64,000 nucleotides of DNA from Treponema_C sp050937815 (lineage in GTDB: Bacteria > Spirochaetota > Spirochaetia > Treponematales > Treponemataceae): contig NZ_JACDIJ010000008.1 of assembly GCF_050937815.1 (NCBI RefSeq), positions 1-64,000 on the forward strand, given 5' to 3'. The notes below the pieces were generated by a model. That model worked only from the letters and a program-made list of their open reading frames with translations, searched no databases and had not been told where the DNA came from. Positions within the stretch are counted from its first letter, which is position 1. Every line of letters begins with the position of its first letter. A program made the position numbers and the translations under genes. Below, piece after piece: positions 33,616-43,211 of the stretch.

Positions 33616-35331
33616 CTAAAGCTGAAAAATACGCGCTTCATGTGCTCTGAGCATATCGATTTGTCCCTTTTCCATATTGCTGCACAGCATAGATAAACCG
33701 GAAAATTCGGCCGGTACTATATATTTTTTTATTTCACTGCTCAGTTTTACATTCTTTTTTGAAAAATTAAGCAAAATAAGACATGTTTGACCTTGAACGG
33801 AGCGGGTATATGCAAATACGTTTTTGGGGCTTTTTAAACGCCGGAACGTACCGTTCAAAAGAGCGGGAGTTTGTTCGCGCAGGGCAATAAGTTTTTTATA
33901 AAAGGCAAACACCGAATCGCTTCGTTTTATTTGTTCTGCGGCATTGATTACCGTATAATTTGCATTTACCTTAATCCACGGAGTTCCGGCAGTAAACCCG
34001 CCTTGTTTTTCCGCAGACCACTGCATGGGAGTGCGCGCATTGTCCCTTGACGTTTTTAAAAGCAGATTCCATGCTTTTTTTTCCGAAAAGCCTATTGTGC
34101 GCATCAATGTATGTATATTAAAGCTTTCAAGGTCGCGAAGATCGCTTATGCCGGTAAAATCGCCGTTTGTCATGCCCAATTCCTGCCCCTGATATATATA
34201 GGGAGTCCCCTTTAGACTGAATAATAAACAGGCTATGAGTTTTGCAAAGCGTTCGCGATCGGCCTTTTCTCTTTGGCTGCCCGTATAACCGCCGTAGCGG
34301 GATACGGTTCGGGGTTGGTCATGGTTTTCAAAATAGTTTGCGTTCCATGCAACGTTATTTTGCCATTTTTCAAGTATCGAAAACAGTTTTTCGGGCTTAA
34401 AGGGAACTTTAAGCCATTTATTGTTTATACTGTCGGCATCCATATGCTCGAACGAAAAAACCATATCCAGTTCGCCCCTGCTTTCATCGCACAGTTCTTT
34501 TGCATCCGAGGGCGTTACCATAACCGTTTCGCCTACGGTAAAACAGTCATAGCGGGAAAATACATCACGGCGCAATTCCCGTAAAATGCTGTGACATCCT
34601 TTTTGCGAAAGATAATGCTCTCTGCCGGTAAGAATAAGCCGTTTTTTGCCGTTTTTTAAACTTGTTTTGTAAATAATATTTATAACATCGCAGCGGAAGC
34701 CGGCTATACCCATATCGAGCCAGTACTTTAAAATACCGCGTATTTCTTCGGCAACCTTGGGGTTTTTCCAGTTTAAATCCGGCTGTTTTTTTGAAAAAAG
34801 ATGCAAATAATATTGGTTTGTCGCCCTGTCTTTTTCCCATACCGTACCGCTGAAAAAACCCGTCCAGTTATTGGGTTCTTTACCGTTTTTTCCGCTTTGC
34901 CAAATATAATAGTCGCGGTACGGATTGTCTATACTGCTGCGGCTTTGTTTAAACCATTCATGTTCGTCCGACGTATGATTGATAACCAAATCCATAATGA
35001 TTTTTATATCGCGTTTTGCCGCTTCGGCGATAAGACGCTTCATATCCGCAAGAGTGCCGAAATCCGGATGGATATTGCGGTAATCGCTTATATCGTAACC
35101 GTTGTCGTCGTTAGGCGAACAATATACGGGCGAAAGCCAAATGATACCGATACCCAAATCCGCAAGATAATCGAGTTTTGAAATAATACCCGGAATATCG
35201 CCTATACCGTCGCCGTTCGAATCGCAAAAACTGCGCGGATAGATTTGATATACGGTTTTATTTTTCCACCAGGGCAGGGAATCTTTATCGTTTTTTTTTC
35301 CCGCCTTTCTTTTTTTCAAATTAAACAACAT
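33616..35331 (-). CDS. GH13 alpha-glucosidase (oligo-1,6-glucosidase type)
   Basis: 571 residues. Opening WWKNKTVYQIYPRSFCDSNGDG is typical of GH13 subfamily 31. Catalytic residues: nucleophile D215 (GFRCDVIN), acid/base E268 (TVGETVMV), transition-state Asp D338 (ENHDQP). No signal peptide, so it acts on imported oligosaccharides such as isomaltose, sucrose or trehalose derivatives. The +1 subsite QPDLNWKNPKV is as in oligo-1,6-glucosidases. The gene stands alone on the minus strand, with no sugar transporter adjacent. Confidence 0.9.
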   Translation of the reverse strand: MLFNLKKRKAGKKNDKDSLPWWKNKTVYQIYPRSFCDSNGDGIGDIPGIISKLDYLADLGIGIIWLSPVYCSPNDDNGYDISDYRNIHPDFGTLADMKRLIAEAAKRDIKIIMDLVINHTSDEHEWFKQSRSSIDNPYRDYYIWQSGKNGKEPNNWTGFFSGTVWEKDRATNQYYLHLFSKKQPDLNWKNPKVAEEIRGILKYWLDMGIAGFRCDVINIIYKTSLKNGKKRLILTGREHYLSQKGCHSILRELRRDVFSRYDCFTVGETVMVTPSDAKELCDESRGELDMVFSFEHMDADSINNKWLKVPFKPEKLFSILEKWQNNVAWNANYFENHDQPRTVSRYGGYTGSQREKADRERFAKLIACLLFSLKGTPYIYQGQELGMTNGDFTGISDLRDLESFNIHTLMRTIGFSEKKAWNLLLKTSRDNARTPMQWSAEKQGGFTAGTPWIKVNANYTVINAAEQIKRSDSVFAFYKKLIALREQTPALLNGTFRRLKSPKNVFAYTRSVQGQTCLILLNFSKKNVKLSSEIKKYIVPAEFSGLSMLCSNMEKGQIDMLRAHEARIFQL

Positions 35332-35581
35332 AATTCCAGTATAGGTGAATTTTTAAGAAAGCGCAAGAACAAAGAAAATACGCTTATCGGCACACATATA
35401 GGCAGACATCGCGTACAGGACGCCTTGTTTGTACCGCACACAAAGTGCTGCGTCATTTTTGCCCGTGCATTTTGTACTCTATATATATTTTTGCCCTTGT
35501 ATATCTGTCTGTTTGGAAGTATACTTACATACATAGCTGAAACGATACAGTATAAAAGATGTTCCGGGAGGTACGATTATA

Positions 35582-36352
35582 ATGATACAGGCAGACGATA
35601 TTCACGGTAAGGTTTTGTACGAAGATGCCGAACATACCTTTATTTGGCTCGGTGCCGAATCCAAATACCGCAAGGGTGCGGTACAAACCATGCAGTACCT
35701 TATTATAGATAAGGGAAGGGGAGTGCTGCTGGATCCGGGAGGGGTACATCTTTTTTCCCGCGTCGTAACCGCCGTGAGCCGTTTTATATCCGTAGATAAA
35801 ATCGATACCATCTTTTTTTCACACCAGGACCCCGACGTTTCATCCGGTATTGCCCTGTGGCTGGGAATTACCAATGCAAAAGTATATATTTCCGAATTAT
35901 GGATACGGTTTTTACCGCACTTCGGCATTGTCGATATGGAACGTATGATCGGCGTGCCGGATAAGGGGATGGATATTATGCTGCCCTCGAATTCCCGTAT
36001 GCGCTGTATTCCCTCTCATTTTATGCATTCACCCGGACAATTCGGTTTGTTTGACGAGCGTTCGGGCATTTTATTTACCGGCGATATAGGCGCTGCCGTT
36101 TTCGGCGAACATGAAGAAACGCTTTTTGTCGAAAATTTTGACGAACACGTATCCTTTATTAAAGACTTTCACACGCGCTATATGGCATCCAATGCGATTG
36201 TCCGCCGCTGGACGGAAAATGTGCGCCGATTGAATCCGCGCATGATAGCACCCCAGCACGGCGCCGTTTATAAAGGCGAAAACGTCGAAACCTTTTTAAA
36301 TTGGCTTTCCGAATTAAAGTGCGGCTTGGATTATATGGATACACTTTTTTAG
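35582..36352 (+). CDS. Oxygen-binding di-iron protein (ODP), MBL-fold, chemotaxis-linked
   Basis: 256 residues. Metal-site motifs: H81xD83xD85 (SHQDPDVSSG), H146/H149 (SHFMHSPGQF), D168 (FTGDIG), H226 (PQHGAVY). The His-x-Asp-x-Asp first motif differs from the HxHxDH of hydrolases and fits flavodiiron-like oxygen-binding proteins without a flavodoxin domain. In T. denticola such an ODP pairs with a chemoreceptor lacking a sensor domain to signal oxygen or iron. Here that receptor is 15 nt downstream. GGGAGG precedes ATG 35582. Confidence 0.85.
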   Translation: MIQADDIHGKVLYEDAEHTFIWLGAESKYRKGAVQTMQYLIIDKGRGVLLDPGGVHLFSRVVTAVSRFISVDKIDTIFFSHQDPDVSSGIALWLGITNAKVYISELWIRFLPHFGIVDMERMIGVPDKGMDIMLPSNSRMRCIPSHFMHSPGQFGLFDERSGILFTGDIGAAVFGEHEETLFVENFDEHVSFIKDFHTRYMASNAIVRRWTENVRRLNPRMIAPQHGAVYKGENVETFLNWLSELKCGLDYMDTLF

Positions 36353-36367
36353 TTTAGGCGGTGTGCA

Positions 36368-37237
36368 ATGAGCGAATACATAAACAATCCCAATACGGTT
36401 ATTGAAAATTTTACCGATGCCGTAAATAAAACGGTTGTGCAGTACAATAAAAGTATTGTTTTGGACTTTGTAACGACGCATTCGTTTCAAATTATCGACG
36501 AATCGATGGAACAGCTCCAAAAGGGTTTCGATACGATTGTTGCCGCCTTCGAACAAATACAGGCAAGCGGCAATGCTTCGTCGGCAAATACGGGCAGAGT
36601 CAATACTATGATGGCCGATATTTTGAACAACAACAAAAAACTGCATGCCGAAATCAACGAAAGGGTAAACGAAATTGAAGAAGCTTCCGTCAATGCCCGC
36701 AGTGCCGCCTCCAGTTTTGAAATTCTTAAAGATAAAACGGCCGACGTCGCCGAAATGCTTGCCGGCATTCAAGACGTTTCGGTTAAAACCGGCATTCTTG
36801 CCATCAATGCCTCCATTGAAGCCGCCCGTGCCGGAAAAGTCGGCAGCGGTTTTAGAATTATCGCAAACGAAGTGCGCTCTTTGGCGACACAAACCGGAGA
36901 ATCTACCAAAAAAATCGAAGAAAAATTAACCGAATTCCGCAATACCGTTGACGAAATAAATAAAAGTATGACCCTTTTTATCGATTTATTTTCCCGTTTT
37001 CAACAGTCGTTTACCGGTGTTTTAAATAATTTTAACGAAAATGCCGCTACTCTTGACGAAGCCGGCAATTCATTGGCGGAAATAACCGCTGCGGTAAAAG
37101 AACAAGCATTGGCAATGAAAGACGGATTGCAGTCTTTGGAAAAAGTAAACGAATCTTTGCACGATACCCATGCAATCCTCGACGTCGTTCAAACAAGTCA
37201 TGCCTTTTTGGATACCTTATTGGAACAAAAAGAATAA
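36368..37237 (+). CDS. Cytosolic chemoreceptor signalling protein lacking a sensor domain (ODP partner)
   Basis: 289 residues, no membrane helices. The MCP signalling hairpin is clear around residue 140: GILAINASIEAARAGKVGSG followed by EVRSLATQTGESTKKI. N- and C-terminal parts are helical. The short N-terminal region (~1-50) does not resemble a ligand-binding domain, so sensing must come from a partner, most likely the ODP encoded just upstream. It would pass the signal to CheA/CheW controlling the periplasmic flagella. Confidence 0.87.
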   Translation: MSEYINNPNTVIENFTDAVNKTVVQYNKSIVLDFVTTHSFQIIDESMEQLQKGFDTIVAAFEQIQASGNASSANTGRVNTMMADILNNNKKLHAEINERVNEIEEASVNARSAASSFEILKDKTADVAEMLAGIQDVSVKTGILAINASIEAARAGKVGSGFRIIANEVRSLATQTGESTKKIEEKLTEFRNTVDEINKSMTLFIDLFSRFQQSFTGVLNNFNENAATLDEAGNSLAEITAAVKEQALAMKDGLQSLEKVNESLHDTHAILDVVQTSHAFLDTLLEQKE

Positions 37238-37263
37238 GATACCGTTTTTCCGAAACCGAAGGC

Positions 37264-38787
37264 ATGGAATGTTCTTATAAAACTTTTTTTAATGCCGATA
37301 TTCAAAAAAGTATGAAAGCTTTTGTATTTTTATATGCCGCGGAAATGACCGATTTCGCTTTTCGAACGGATTTTAAAGGTGTAAGCGCTCGCGATAAAAC
37401 GGCGCTGTGGGCGAAACATATCGATACGAGTATCGGAACACAGAGCATAGATGACAAAATGACGGTTGCACAATTACTGAGCCGTATGGAAACGGTTTTG
37501 CATGAAAAAAAAGCCGATTTTGCCGTTTATGCGTGGGCGGATTGTCCTTTTTTAAACGATGCGCTGACATCCGAGCTTATTGCCTTGCATACGCGCTATA
37601 AAGCCGAGTACAGTTTTGCAGACGGTTATCCTTACGGATTGACGCCGGAAATAATAGATGCGGGTACGGTACGCATATTATCCGAACTTGCCCGCTCGAA
37701 ACCCGATTTGGGAAATGCGCCGGTAAAACGCGATTCTTTGTTTTCGCTTTTAAAAACCGATATCAATTCTTTTGAAATAGAAACCCTTATCGCCCCCGAA
37801 GATTATCGCTATTTGCGCCTTAGTTTAAACTGTTTTTCGCTGCGCGACAGCTTGTGCTGCCGCCGTTTACACGAGCTGTGTCCGGATACGGCAAATGCCG
37901 ATATGTTGTGCAAAACGGCGCAAAATTCGGAACAAGTGCAGCGTACGCTTCCGTCTTTTTATAATGTGCAAATATATTCGAGCGGAAAAGCCGAAAATAT
38001 ATATGAAGTGCAAACGGCGGCGGCGGCCATGGACTTTAAAAAATTCAAATCCTTTTTAGCGGATGCGTCCGAGTTTTCGCCCGATGCGGTAATAGGCTTA
38101 TCTTTTTTAGGAGATCCGGTATACCATCCCGACTTTGTTTTGTTTGCCGAAGCCGTATTGGCCCGCCCCGAATTTTCCCTTTTAATAGAAACGGACGCTC
38201 AAAACTTGGATATAAAGACGATAGAACGTATCCGGGCCGCCGCCGCCGACAATGCAGTACGGAATACCGGATATAAGGCGGTCAATTGGATTATAAAACT
38301 CGACGCCGCCGACGAAACGGTATATAAGCGCATTCATACGGCAGGCAGTCTTGAAACCGCCGAAAATGCCGTACGGACATTAAAGCCGCTTTTCCCCAAT
38401 GCCGTATATCCGCAAATGGTCCGCATACATTGCAATGAAAACCAGTTGGAAGCTTTTTTTAGAAAATGGAAGGCTGACGGAGAACTTATTATTCAAAAAT
38501 ACGATCATATAAGCGGCTTTTTGGAAGATATGCGCCCCGCCGACTTATCTCCGGCTTTGCGTACTCCCTGTTGGCATATAAAGCGCGACATGTGTATATT
38601 GGCGGACGGCCGGGTTCCGCGCTGCAAGGCGGCTGTTTTTAACACGGAAGATTTTTACGGCAATATTTTTACGGACGGTTTGGAATCAGTATGGAATAAG
38701 GGCTATCCGCGATTGCGGGAGCAATTACAGGGAATCTATACCGGAGACTGCAAAAAAAGCGATGAATACTATACCTTTAATTTTTAA
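37264..38787 (+). CDS. Spiro-SPASM protein
   Basis: 507 residues. The N-terminal ~180 residues resemble a nucleotidyltransferase-like region without catalytic motifs. The middle (~240-420) follows a radical-SAM-like barrel (GLSFLGDPVYHPDF) but has no CxxxCxxC iron-sulfur motif. The C-terminal ~90 residues are SPASM-like with CWHIKRDMCILADGRVPRC. This layout matches the spirochaete-specific spiro-SPASM family of unknown function. It is the first gene of a tight run with glycosyltransferase-like, SpsF-like and ATP-grasp genes. Confidence 0.8.
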   Translation: MECSYKTFFNADIQKSMKAFVFLYAAEMTDFAFRTDFKGVSARDKTALWAKHIDTSIGTQSIDDKMTVAQLLSRMETVLHEKKADFAVYAWADCPFLNDALTSELIALHTRYKAEYSFADGYPYGLTPEIIDAGTVRILSELARSKPDLGNAPVKRDSLFSLLKTDINSFEIETLIAPEDYRYLRLSLNCFSLRDSLCCRRLHELCPDTANADMLCKTAQNSEQVQRTLPSFYNVQIYSSGKAENIYEVQTAAAAMDFKKFKSFLADASEFSPDAVIGLSFLGDPVYHPDFVLFAEAVLARPEFSLLIETDAQNLDIKTIERIRAAAADNAVRNTGYKAVNWIIKLDAADETVYKRIHTAGSLETAENAVRTLKPLFPNAVYPQMVRIHCNENQLEAFFRKWKADGELIIQKYDHISGFLEDMRPADLSPALRTPCWHIKRDMCILADGRVPRCKAAVFNTEDFYGNIFTDGLESVWNKGYPRLREQLQGIYTGDCKKSDEYYTFNF

Positions 38788-39760
38788 CGAACGTCAGATA
38801 CAAAGAACGGTTTTAGGAGGTTCCGTTACACCCCTTTCCGATTTTTCATCATCGATTGCCGCCATACTTTTAAACCGAAGCGGTAATCATTATTGTGCCC
38901 GAAATATCGAAAATCTTTTTACCTGCGGTTTCAGTGAAATTATCGTCGTTGAAAGTTCAAGCAAAAGTTACAGCTTGGAAGATCTTTCCCAACGCTATCC
39001 GCCGGTAAAATTCATCGTACCCCTTGAAGAGCTTACTGCCGGCGATATGATAAACATCGGTATAAGCGAAATCAAATCCCCATATGCGCTTGTTTTGTGG
39101 GATGATATAAAAATCGCACCGCCCATTTTAAGCGAAAGTTTGGTACGAAATATATTTGGTGCAGAGCGCTTGTGCACGGTTCCCTTTTTGCAATCGTCAA
39201 ACTTGCGCAGTTTACCGGTTAAAATGGATCCGGTTATAGAAAAAAATACTTTTTTTGCCCGTCCCGCTTCGGTTGCGGGAGCTAAAAAAACAGTATATCC
39301 GTTTGACTTTATAGGGATATACAACAAGCAAAAATTTATGCAATTGGGCGGTTATGATTATACGATTGTGTCGCCGTATTGGCAAAATTTGGATTTTGCA
39401 TTGCGCGGATGGCTTTGGGGCGAAGTGTTTGAATTTTTTTCTTCGTTTAGGATTTTATATGACGGTGATCCGCCTGCCGAGGACATGACGGCCGACTGTA
39501 CGCAATTGAGGTTTTTTTTAAAAAACTGCGCTCCGGTTTTCAAATCCGATTGTGCGTATATACCCAAACTGCGGTATTTTGATTTTTTACGCCGCTGTCC
39601 GGGCGGACCTTTTAAAGCCTATGCTTTGTTTGCGGATGCGTGCTCATGGACGTATAAAAATCGCTTTCGATTTAAAACCGATATTGTCCGGTTTACGCAA
39701 AACTGGAAAGCCGAATCGGCAAACGAAAGCGCACATATACACGGCAGGATACATACATGA
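38762..39760 (+). CDS. Glycosyltransferase-like protein of unknown specificity
   Basis: 332 residues, overlapping the previous gene by 26 nt and the next by 4 nt. Residues ~55-130 look like a GT-A fold (FSEIIVVESSS, INIGISEIKSPYALVLWDDI), with an acidic WDDIK where the metal/nucleotide site would be. The C-terminal half (FDFIGIYNKQKFMQLGGYD ... LDFALRGWLWGE) resembles the GT2 acceptor region. No membrane helix. It probably adds a sugar to a surface or flagellar glycan; this assignment rests on fold resemblance and neighbours. Confidence 0.65.
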   Translation: MNTIPLIFNERQIQRTVLGGSVTPLSDFSSSIAAILLNRSGNHYCARNIENLFTCGFSEIIVVESSSKSYSLEDLSQRYPPVKFIVPLEELTAGDMINIGISEIKSPYALVLWDDIKIAPPILSESLVRNIFGAERLCTVPFLQSSNLRSLPVKMDPVIEKNTFFARPASVAGAKKTVYPFDFIGIYNKQKFMQLGGYDYTIVSPYWQNLDFALRGWLWGEVFEFFSSFRILYDGDPPAEDMTADCTQLRFFLKNCAPVFKSDCAYIPKLRYFDFLRRCPGGPFKAYALFADACSWTYKNRFRFKTDIVRFTQNWKAESANESAHIHGRIHT

Positions 39761-40488
39761 TTCTTGTTGCCGTTCAATGCCGCTTAGCTTCGGCACGTCT
39801 CCCCGGTAAAGCCTTGTTTCCCCTCGGCAGAGAATCCCTGCCCCTTGTTGCGTGGACTTTGCGTGCAATGAAACGGGTACCCGCGGACGCTTATTGGCTT
39901 GCCTGCGATACCGCTTCATACGATACGTTGCAGCCGATTGCATACAATCAAGGATGGAATTGCTTTGCCGGGCCGGAAGATAATGTTTTGGAACGCTTTT
40001 GTCTGCTCGCGCAAAAAACGGGAGCCGATGTCATAGTCCGCGCAACCGCCGATAATCCTTTTTTGTTTTATGAAGCGGCCCAAGCGTCCGTTAAAGAGTT
40101 TTTGCGCCGTACATGCGATTATTTTACCTATACCGGTTTGCCGCACGGAAGCGGTATTGAAGTTCTTTCCGCCCGAGCTCTTATAGAGGCGCATAAACGG
40201 ACGCGCGATGCTTTTGAATGCGAGCATGTCGGCCCCGCACTTTATAATCATAAAGATACGTATACGTGCATTTTCGAACCTGCCCCGAGTGAATGGAATT
40301 ATCCGCATTTACGCACCACCGTCGATACGGCCGACGATTACCGCAATGCATGCCGGGTATGCAGTTTTTTGGAGCAGCGTTTTTTTGCGGGGCAAAAGGA
40401 AGTGCCCCCGTATACGGCTTGCAGTATCGTAGAAGCCGTACAAAATAAAAGCCCGCAAACATGCGGTGCGGATGGGGAAAAAAGGTAG
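39757..40488 (+). CDS. SpsF-like cytidylyltransferase
   Basis: 243 residues. The N-terminus QCRLASARLPGKALFPL is the SpsF/CMP-sugar synthetase signature (RxxSxRLPGK). Further motifs are PEDNVLERF and VRATADNPF. The C-terminal PHLRTTVDTADDY is also conserved. Members activate acidic or unusual sugars with CTP for spore-coat or surface polysaccharide. Overlaps at both neighbours (ATGA upstream) place it in the saccharide cluster. Confidence 0.85.
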   Translation: MILVAVQCRLASARLPGKALFPLGRESLPLVAWTLRAMKRVPADAYWLACDTASYDTLQPIAYNQGWNCFAGPEDNVLERFCLLAQKTGADVIVRATADNPFLFYEAAQASVKEFLRRTCDYFTYTGLPHGSGIEVLSARALIEAHKRTRDAFECEHVGPALYNHKDTYTCIFEPAPSEWNYPHLRTTVDTADDYRNACRVCSFLEQRFFAGQKEVPPYTACSIVEAVQNKSPQTCGADGEKR

Positions 40489-40496
40489 CGATTATT

Positions 40497-42119
40497 ATGG
40501 AAAAACATGTGTTATTATTGGGCGGAAGTCTTATGCAAAAACCTGCAGTGCAAGCCGCACGGGATTTGGGCTGCCGCATTACCCTTGTGGACACCGAATC
40601 GCACGTGTTATGCCGGCCGCTGTGCGATTCTTTTAAGCAAATTAATTTGACGGATACGGAAAAAATAGTGGATTTTGCCCGTTCGCTGTATGACAAGCAG
40701 GGGTTGGATGCCGTATTTACTGCGGGCACCGATTTTTCCTATGCGGTTTCCCGTGCGGCCGAAGAGTGTTCTTTTCCGGCACACAGTTCGTTTGCGGCGA
40801 AAAATGCAAGCGATAAGCTGCTTATGCGCGCTTGTTTTGAAAGAGCCGGCGTTCCTTCTCCCTTATTCGCCGAAGCCGATGCCGAAACGGCTTCGTTCGA
40901 CAAAAAGATATTGGAGGTGTTTTTACGAAACTACAGCCTTGCTTTTCCCCTTGTCGTAAAACCCTGCGATAATATGGGAGCGCGCGGTTGCCGGCTTGTG
41001 CATTCGATTTCGGAATTGTCGTCGGCGCTCAAAGAAGCGATTTTCTTTTCGGAAACGGGCAGGGCAATCGTTGAAGAATATATGGACGGACCGGAATTTT
41101 CAATAGACGCCCTTATATATAACGGCGAACTTACAATTACCGGTTTTGCCGACAGACACATCTTTTTCCCTCCGTATTTTATTGAAATGGGGCATACGAT
41201 GCCCTCATCAATAAACGAAGCCGTGTACAGAGATCTTTTGGAAGTTTTTGCCGACGGCATACACGCTTTAGGCTTGAGTTACGGTGCGGCAAAAGCCGAC
41301 ATAAAATTGACGTCTAAAGGACCGATGATCGGAGAAATCGCCGCGCGCCTTTCCGGCGGCTATATGTCCGGATGGACCTATCCGTATGCGTCCGACTTTA
41401 ATCTGATCCGCGAAGCTTTAATATTGGCTTTAGGCGGCAGCCCCGAAACTCTCGTACAAAATCGGATTAAAACGAATATTCACGACAGTGCTTTTGAAAT
41501 TTTTGAAATACCGTGTAAACGATTTTGTGCCGAACGTGCATGGCTTTCCATTCCCGGCACCGTGCGGGAAACGTTTTTTTTCGATAAAGCGCGCTGCTGT
41601 GAGGGTGTAAAAGACGTCTTTCCCCGTATTTGCGAAAACGAACACGCCGTTTTTCCCGTCAACAATGTCGAAAAAGCAGGAAACGTTATTGCCGTCGGCT
41701 CCGATTTTACGCAGGCGTCGAATTATGCAGCCGAAGCGGTTAAAACCGTTTTTTTGCGCTTAAAACCCGACAATGCCGCAACCAAGGACTTTTTGGAACA
41801 AGCGCTGGATACGTCGTTTCCGCCTTCGGCTTTTCAGCTTCCTCCGAAAACAATCGATCGATTGGAAAAACAGGTAAAAGATACGCAATACGCTGACGGA
41901 GAAGAGATTACACTCTTGCATTGCTTAAAAAAACATGCGGATCTTCTTGATTGGAACGGCCGCAGCCTTTCGGAAACCGTATGCATGTATAATGAACTGC
42001 GAGCTGCCGGACTTATTAACGGAGCAAAAAGCGGCGCCGGCGTTTACGGAAAAAAATTCTGGCATTATCTTATCCGCGGCGGTTTGCAGGGCGCCGTATT
42101 TTATTCCGATAATGAATAG
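40497..42119 (+). CDS. ATP-grasp ligase
   Basis: 540 residues from ATG 40497; an earlier in-frame start at 40461 overlaps the previous gene and adds a short unrelated stretch. The pre-ATP-grasp fold starts EKHVLLLGGSLMQKPAVQ (NAD-like Rossmann). The ATP-grasp core has VVKPCDNMGARGC, IVEEYMDGPEFSIDAL and GEIAARLSGGYMSGW. The C-terminal ~200 residues are extra. It joins a carboxylate to an amine or thiol, substrate unknown. The SpsF-like neighbour suggests amino-acid or amide modification of a sugar. Confidence 0.8.
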   Translation: MEKHVLLLGGSLMQKPAVQAARDLGCRITLVDTESHVLCRPLCDSFKQINLTDTEKIVDFARSLYDKQGLDAVFTAGTDFSYAVSRAAEECSFPAHSSFAAKNASDKLLMRACFERAGVPSPLFAEADAETASFDKKILEVFLRNYSLAFPLVVKPCDNMGARGCRLVHSISELSSALKEAIFFSETGRAIVEEYMDGPEFSIDALIYNGELTITGFADRHIFFPPYFIEMGHTMPSSINEAVYRDLLEVFADGIHALGLSYGAAKADIKLTSKGPMIGEIAARLSGGYMSGWTYPYASDFNLIREALILALGGSPETLVQNRIKTNIHDSAFEIFEIPCKRFCAERAWLSIPGTVRETFFFDKARCCEGVKDVFPRICENEHAVFPVNNVEKAGNVIAVGSDFTQASNYAAEAVKTVFLRLKPDNAATKDFLEQALDTSFPPSAFQLPPKTIDRLEKQVKDTQYADGEEITLLHCLKKHADLLDWNGRSLSETVCMYNELRAAGLINGAKSGAGVYGKKFWHYLIRGGLQGAVFYSDNE

Positions 42120-42137
42120 TAAGGAAGGTTGAAAAAC

Positions 42138-43211
42138 GTGTTGAAAAAAGCGGTATTTTTTTTGTTTTTATGCGTTTTGCATATTGTATCGGCCGCGTCT
42201 TCCGATCTTACGGATGCCGCCCAAAAAAAAGCTTTGCCGGCGCAGCTCATCCCGTTTGCACAAATCGCAAAACAAACCGATTCGGTTTTATACTGGGACA
42301 GCATGAGTGCAAACGGTATGTTTGAAAAAAACGGCCGCCGTTTAAGTTTTTCGGCGCATCATGATTTTGTCTTGTTGGATCATACCGAAATTACCGCTTG
42401 TCCGGCGCCCGTGAATTATAACGGCACTTTTTATGCACGAGCCGCCTTTTTCGATACCGTAAAGCAAATTTTTGAAAATCTGCCTCCCGAAGTTCATTTT
42501 CGCATAGGGGCGATTTTAATCGATCCGGGACACGGAGGGCAGGATCCGGGCGCCGTAGCCGATCATATCGTAAACGGAAAAAAGAAAACGTTGCGCGAAA
42601 AAGATATTGTGCTTTTTACCGCCCGGGATTTGTACGCGCGCTTAAAAGAAACCTATCCCGATAAAAAAATTATGCTTACACGCAATACCGATACTTTTTT
42701 AACTTTAAATCAACGTACCGACATTGCAAATACCGTAAAATTGGCGGAACATGAAGCCATTCTCTATGTTTCTTTGCACGCAAATTCGGCTTTTCATGCA
42801 AAGGCAAAAGGCTTTGAAGTGTGGTATCTTTCTCCCGGCTACAGGCGTACTTTGATTAAAAGTACCGGCGGCGATAAAGATAAGGATGTCGTACCTATTT
42901 TAAATTCGATGATGGAAGAAGAATTTACAACCGAAAGTATCCTTATTGCAAAATATATTCAAGACGGAATCAGGGAGCAAGTCGGCGGCTTAAGTCCCGA
43001 CCGCGGCATCAAAGAAGAAGAATGGTTTGTCGTTCGCAATGCAAACATGCCCAGCGTTTTAGTCGAACTCGGTTTTGTAACGAATCCGGAAGAAGCTTTG
43101 TTGCTTTTCGATCAAAACTACTTGCGTAAATTATCCGTTGGGATATATAATGGATTAACCGCATTTGTAAGTCATTTTGAAAATTCAAGAGGTTTTACCG
43201 GCATAAAATGA
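42138..43211 (+). CDS. N-acetylmuramoyl-L-alanine amidase (Amidase_3)
   Basis: 357 residues from GTG 42138: AAGGAAGG (42121-42128) is 9 nt upstream of it, whereas TTG 42129 directly abuts the ribosome site. Signal peptide: hydrophobic FFLFLCVLHIVSAA. The zinc-amidase domain from ~135 has LIDPGHGGQDPG (Zn His), LREKDIVLF (Zn Glu), LYVSLHANSAF (Zn His) and LVELGFVTNPEEA (catalytic Glu). The N-terminal ~120 residues resemble an AMIN-like targeting region. It cleaves stem peptides from muramic acid in the periplasm. Confidence 0.88.
   Translation: MLKKAVFFLFLCVLHIVSAASSDLTDAAQKKALPAQLIPFAQIAKQTDSVLYWDSMSANGMFEKNGRRLSFSAHHDFVLLDHTEITACPAPVNYNGTFYARAAFFDTVKQIFENLPPEVHFRIGAILIDPGHGGQDPGAVADHIVNGKKKTLREKDIVLFTARDLYARLKETYPDKKIMLTRNTDTFLTLNQRTDIANTVKLAEHEAILYVSLHANSAFHAKAKGFEVWYLSPGYRRTLIKSTGGDKDKDVVPILNSMMEEEFTTESILIAKYIQDGIREQVGGLSPDRGIKEEEWFVVRNANMPSVLVELGFVTNPEEALLLFDQNYLRKLSVGIYNGLTAFVSHFENSRGFTGIK

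Noticed and set aside
33616..35331. Trehalose-6-phosphate hydrolase identity for the GH13 enzyme
   Set aside because: No PTS genes or clear phosphate-binding motif are visible, so a general alpha-glucosidase call is safer.
42129..42131. TTG as start of the amidase
   Set aside because: The ribosome site AAGGAAGG directly abuts it; GTG 42138 has proper spacing.
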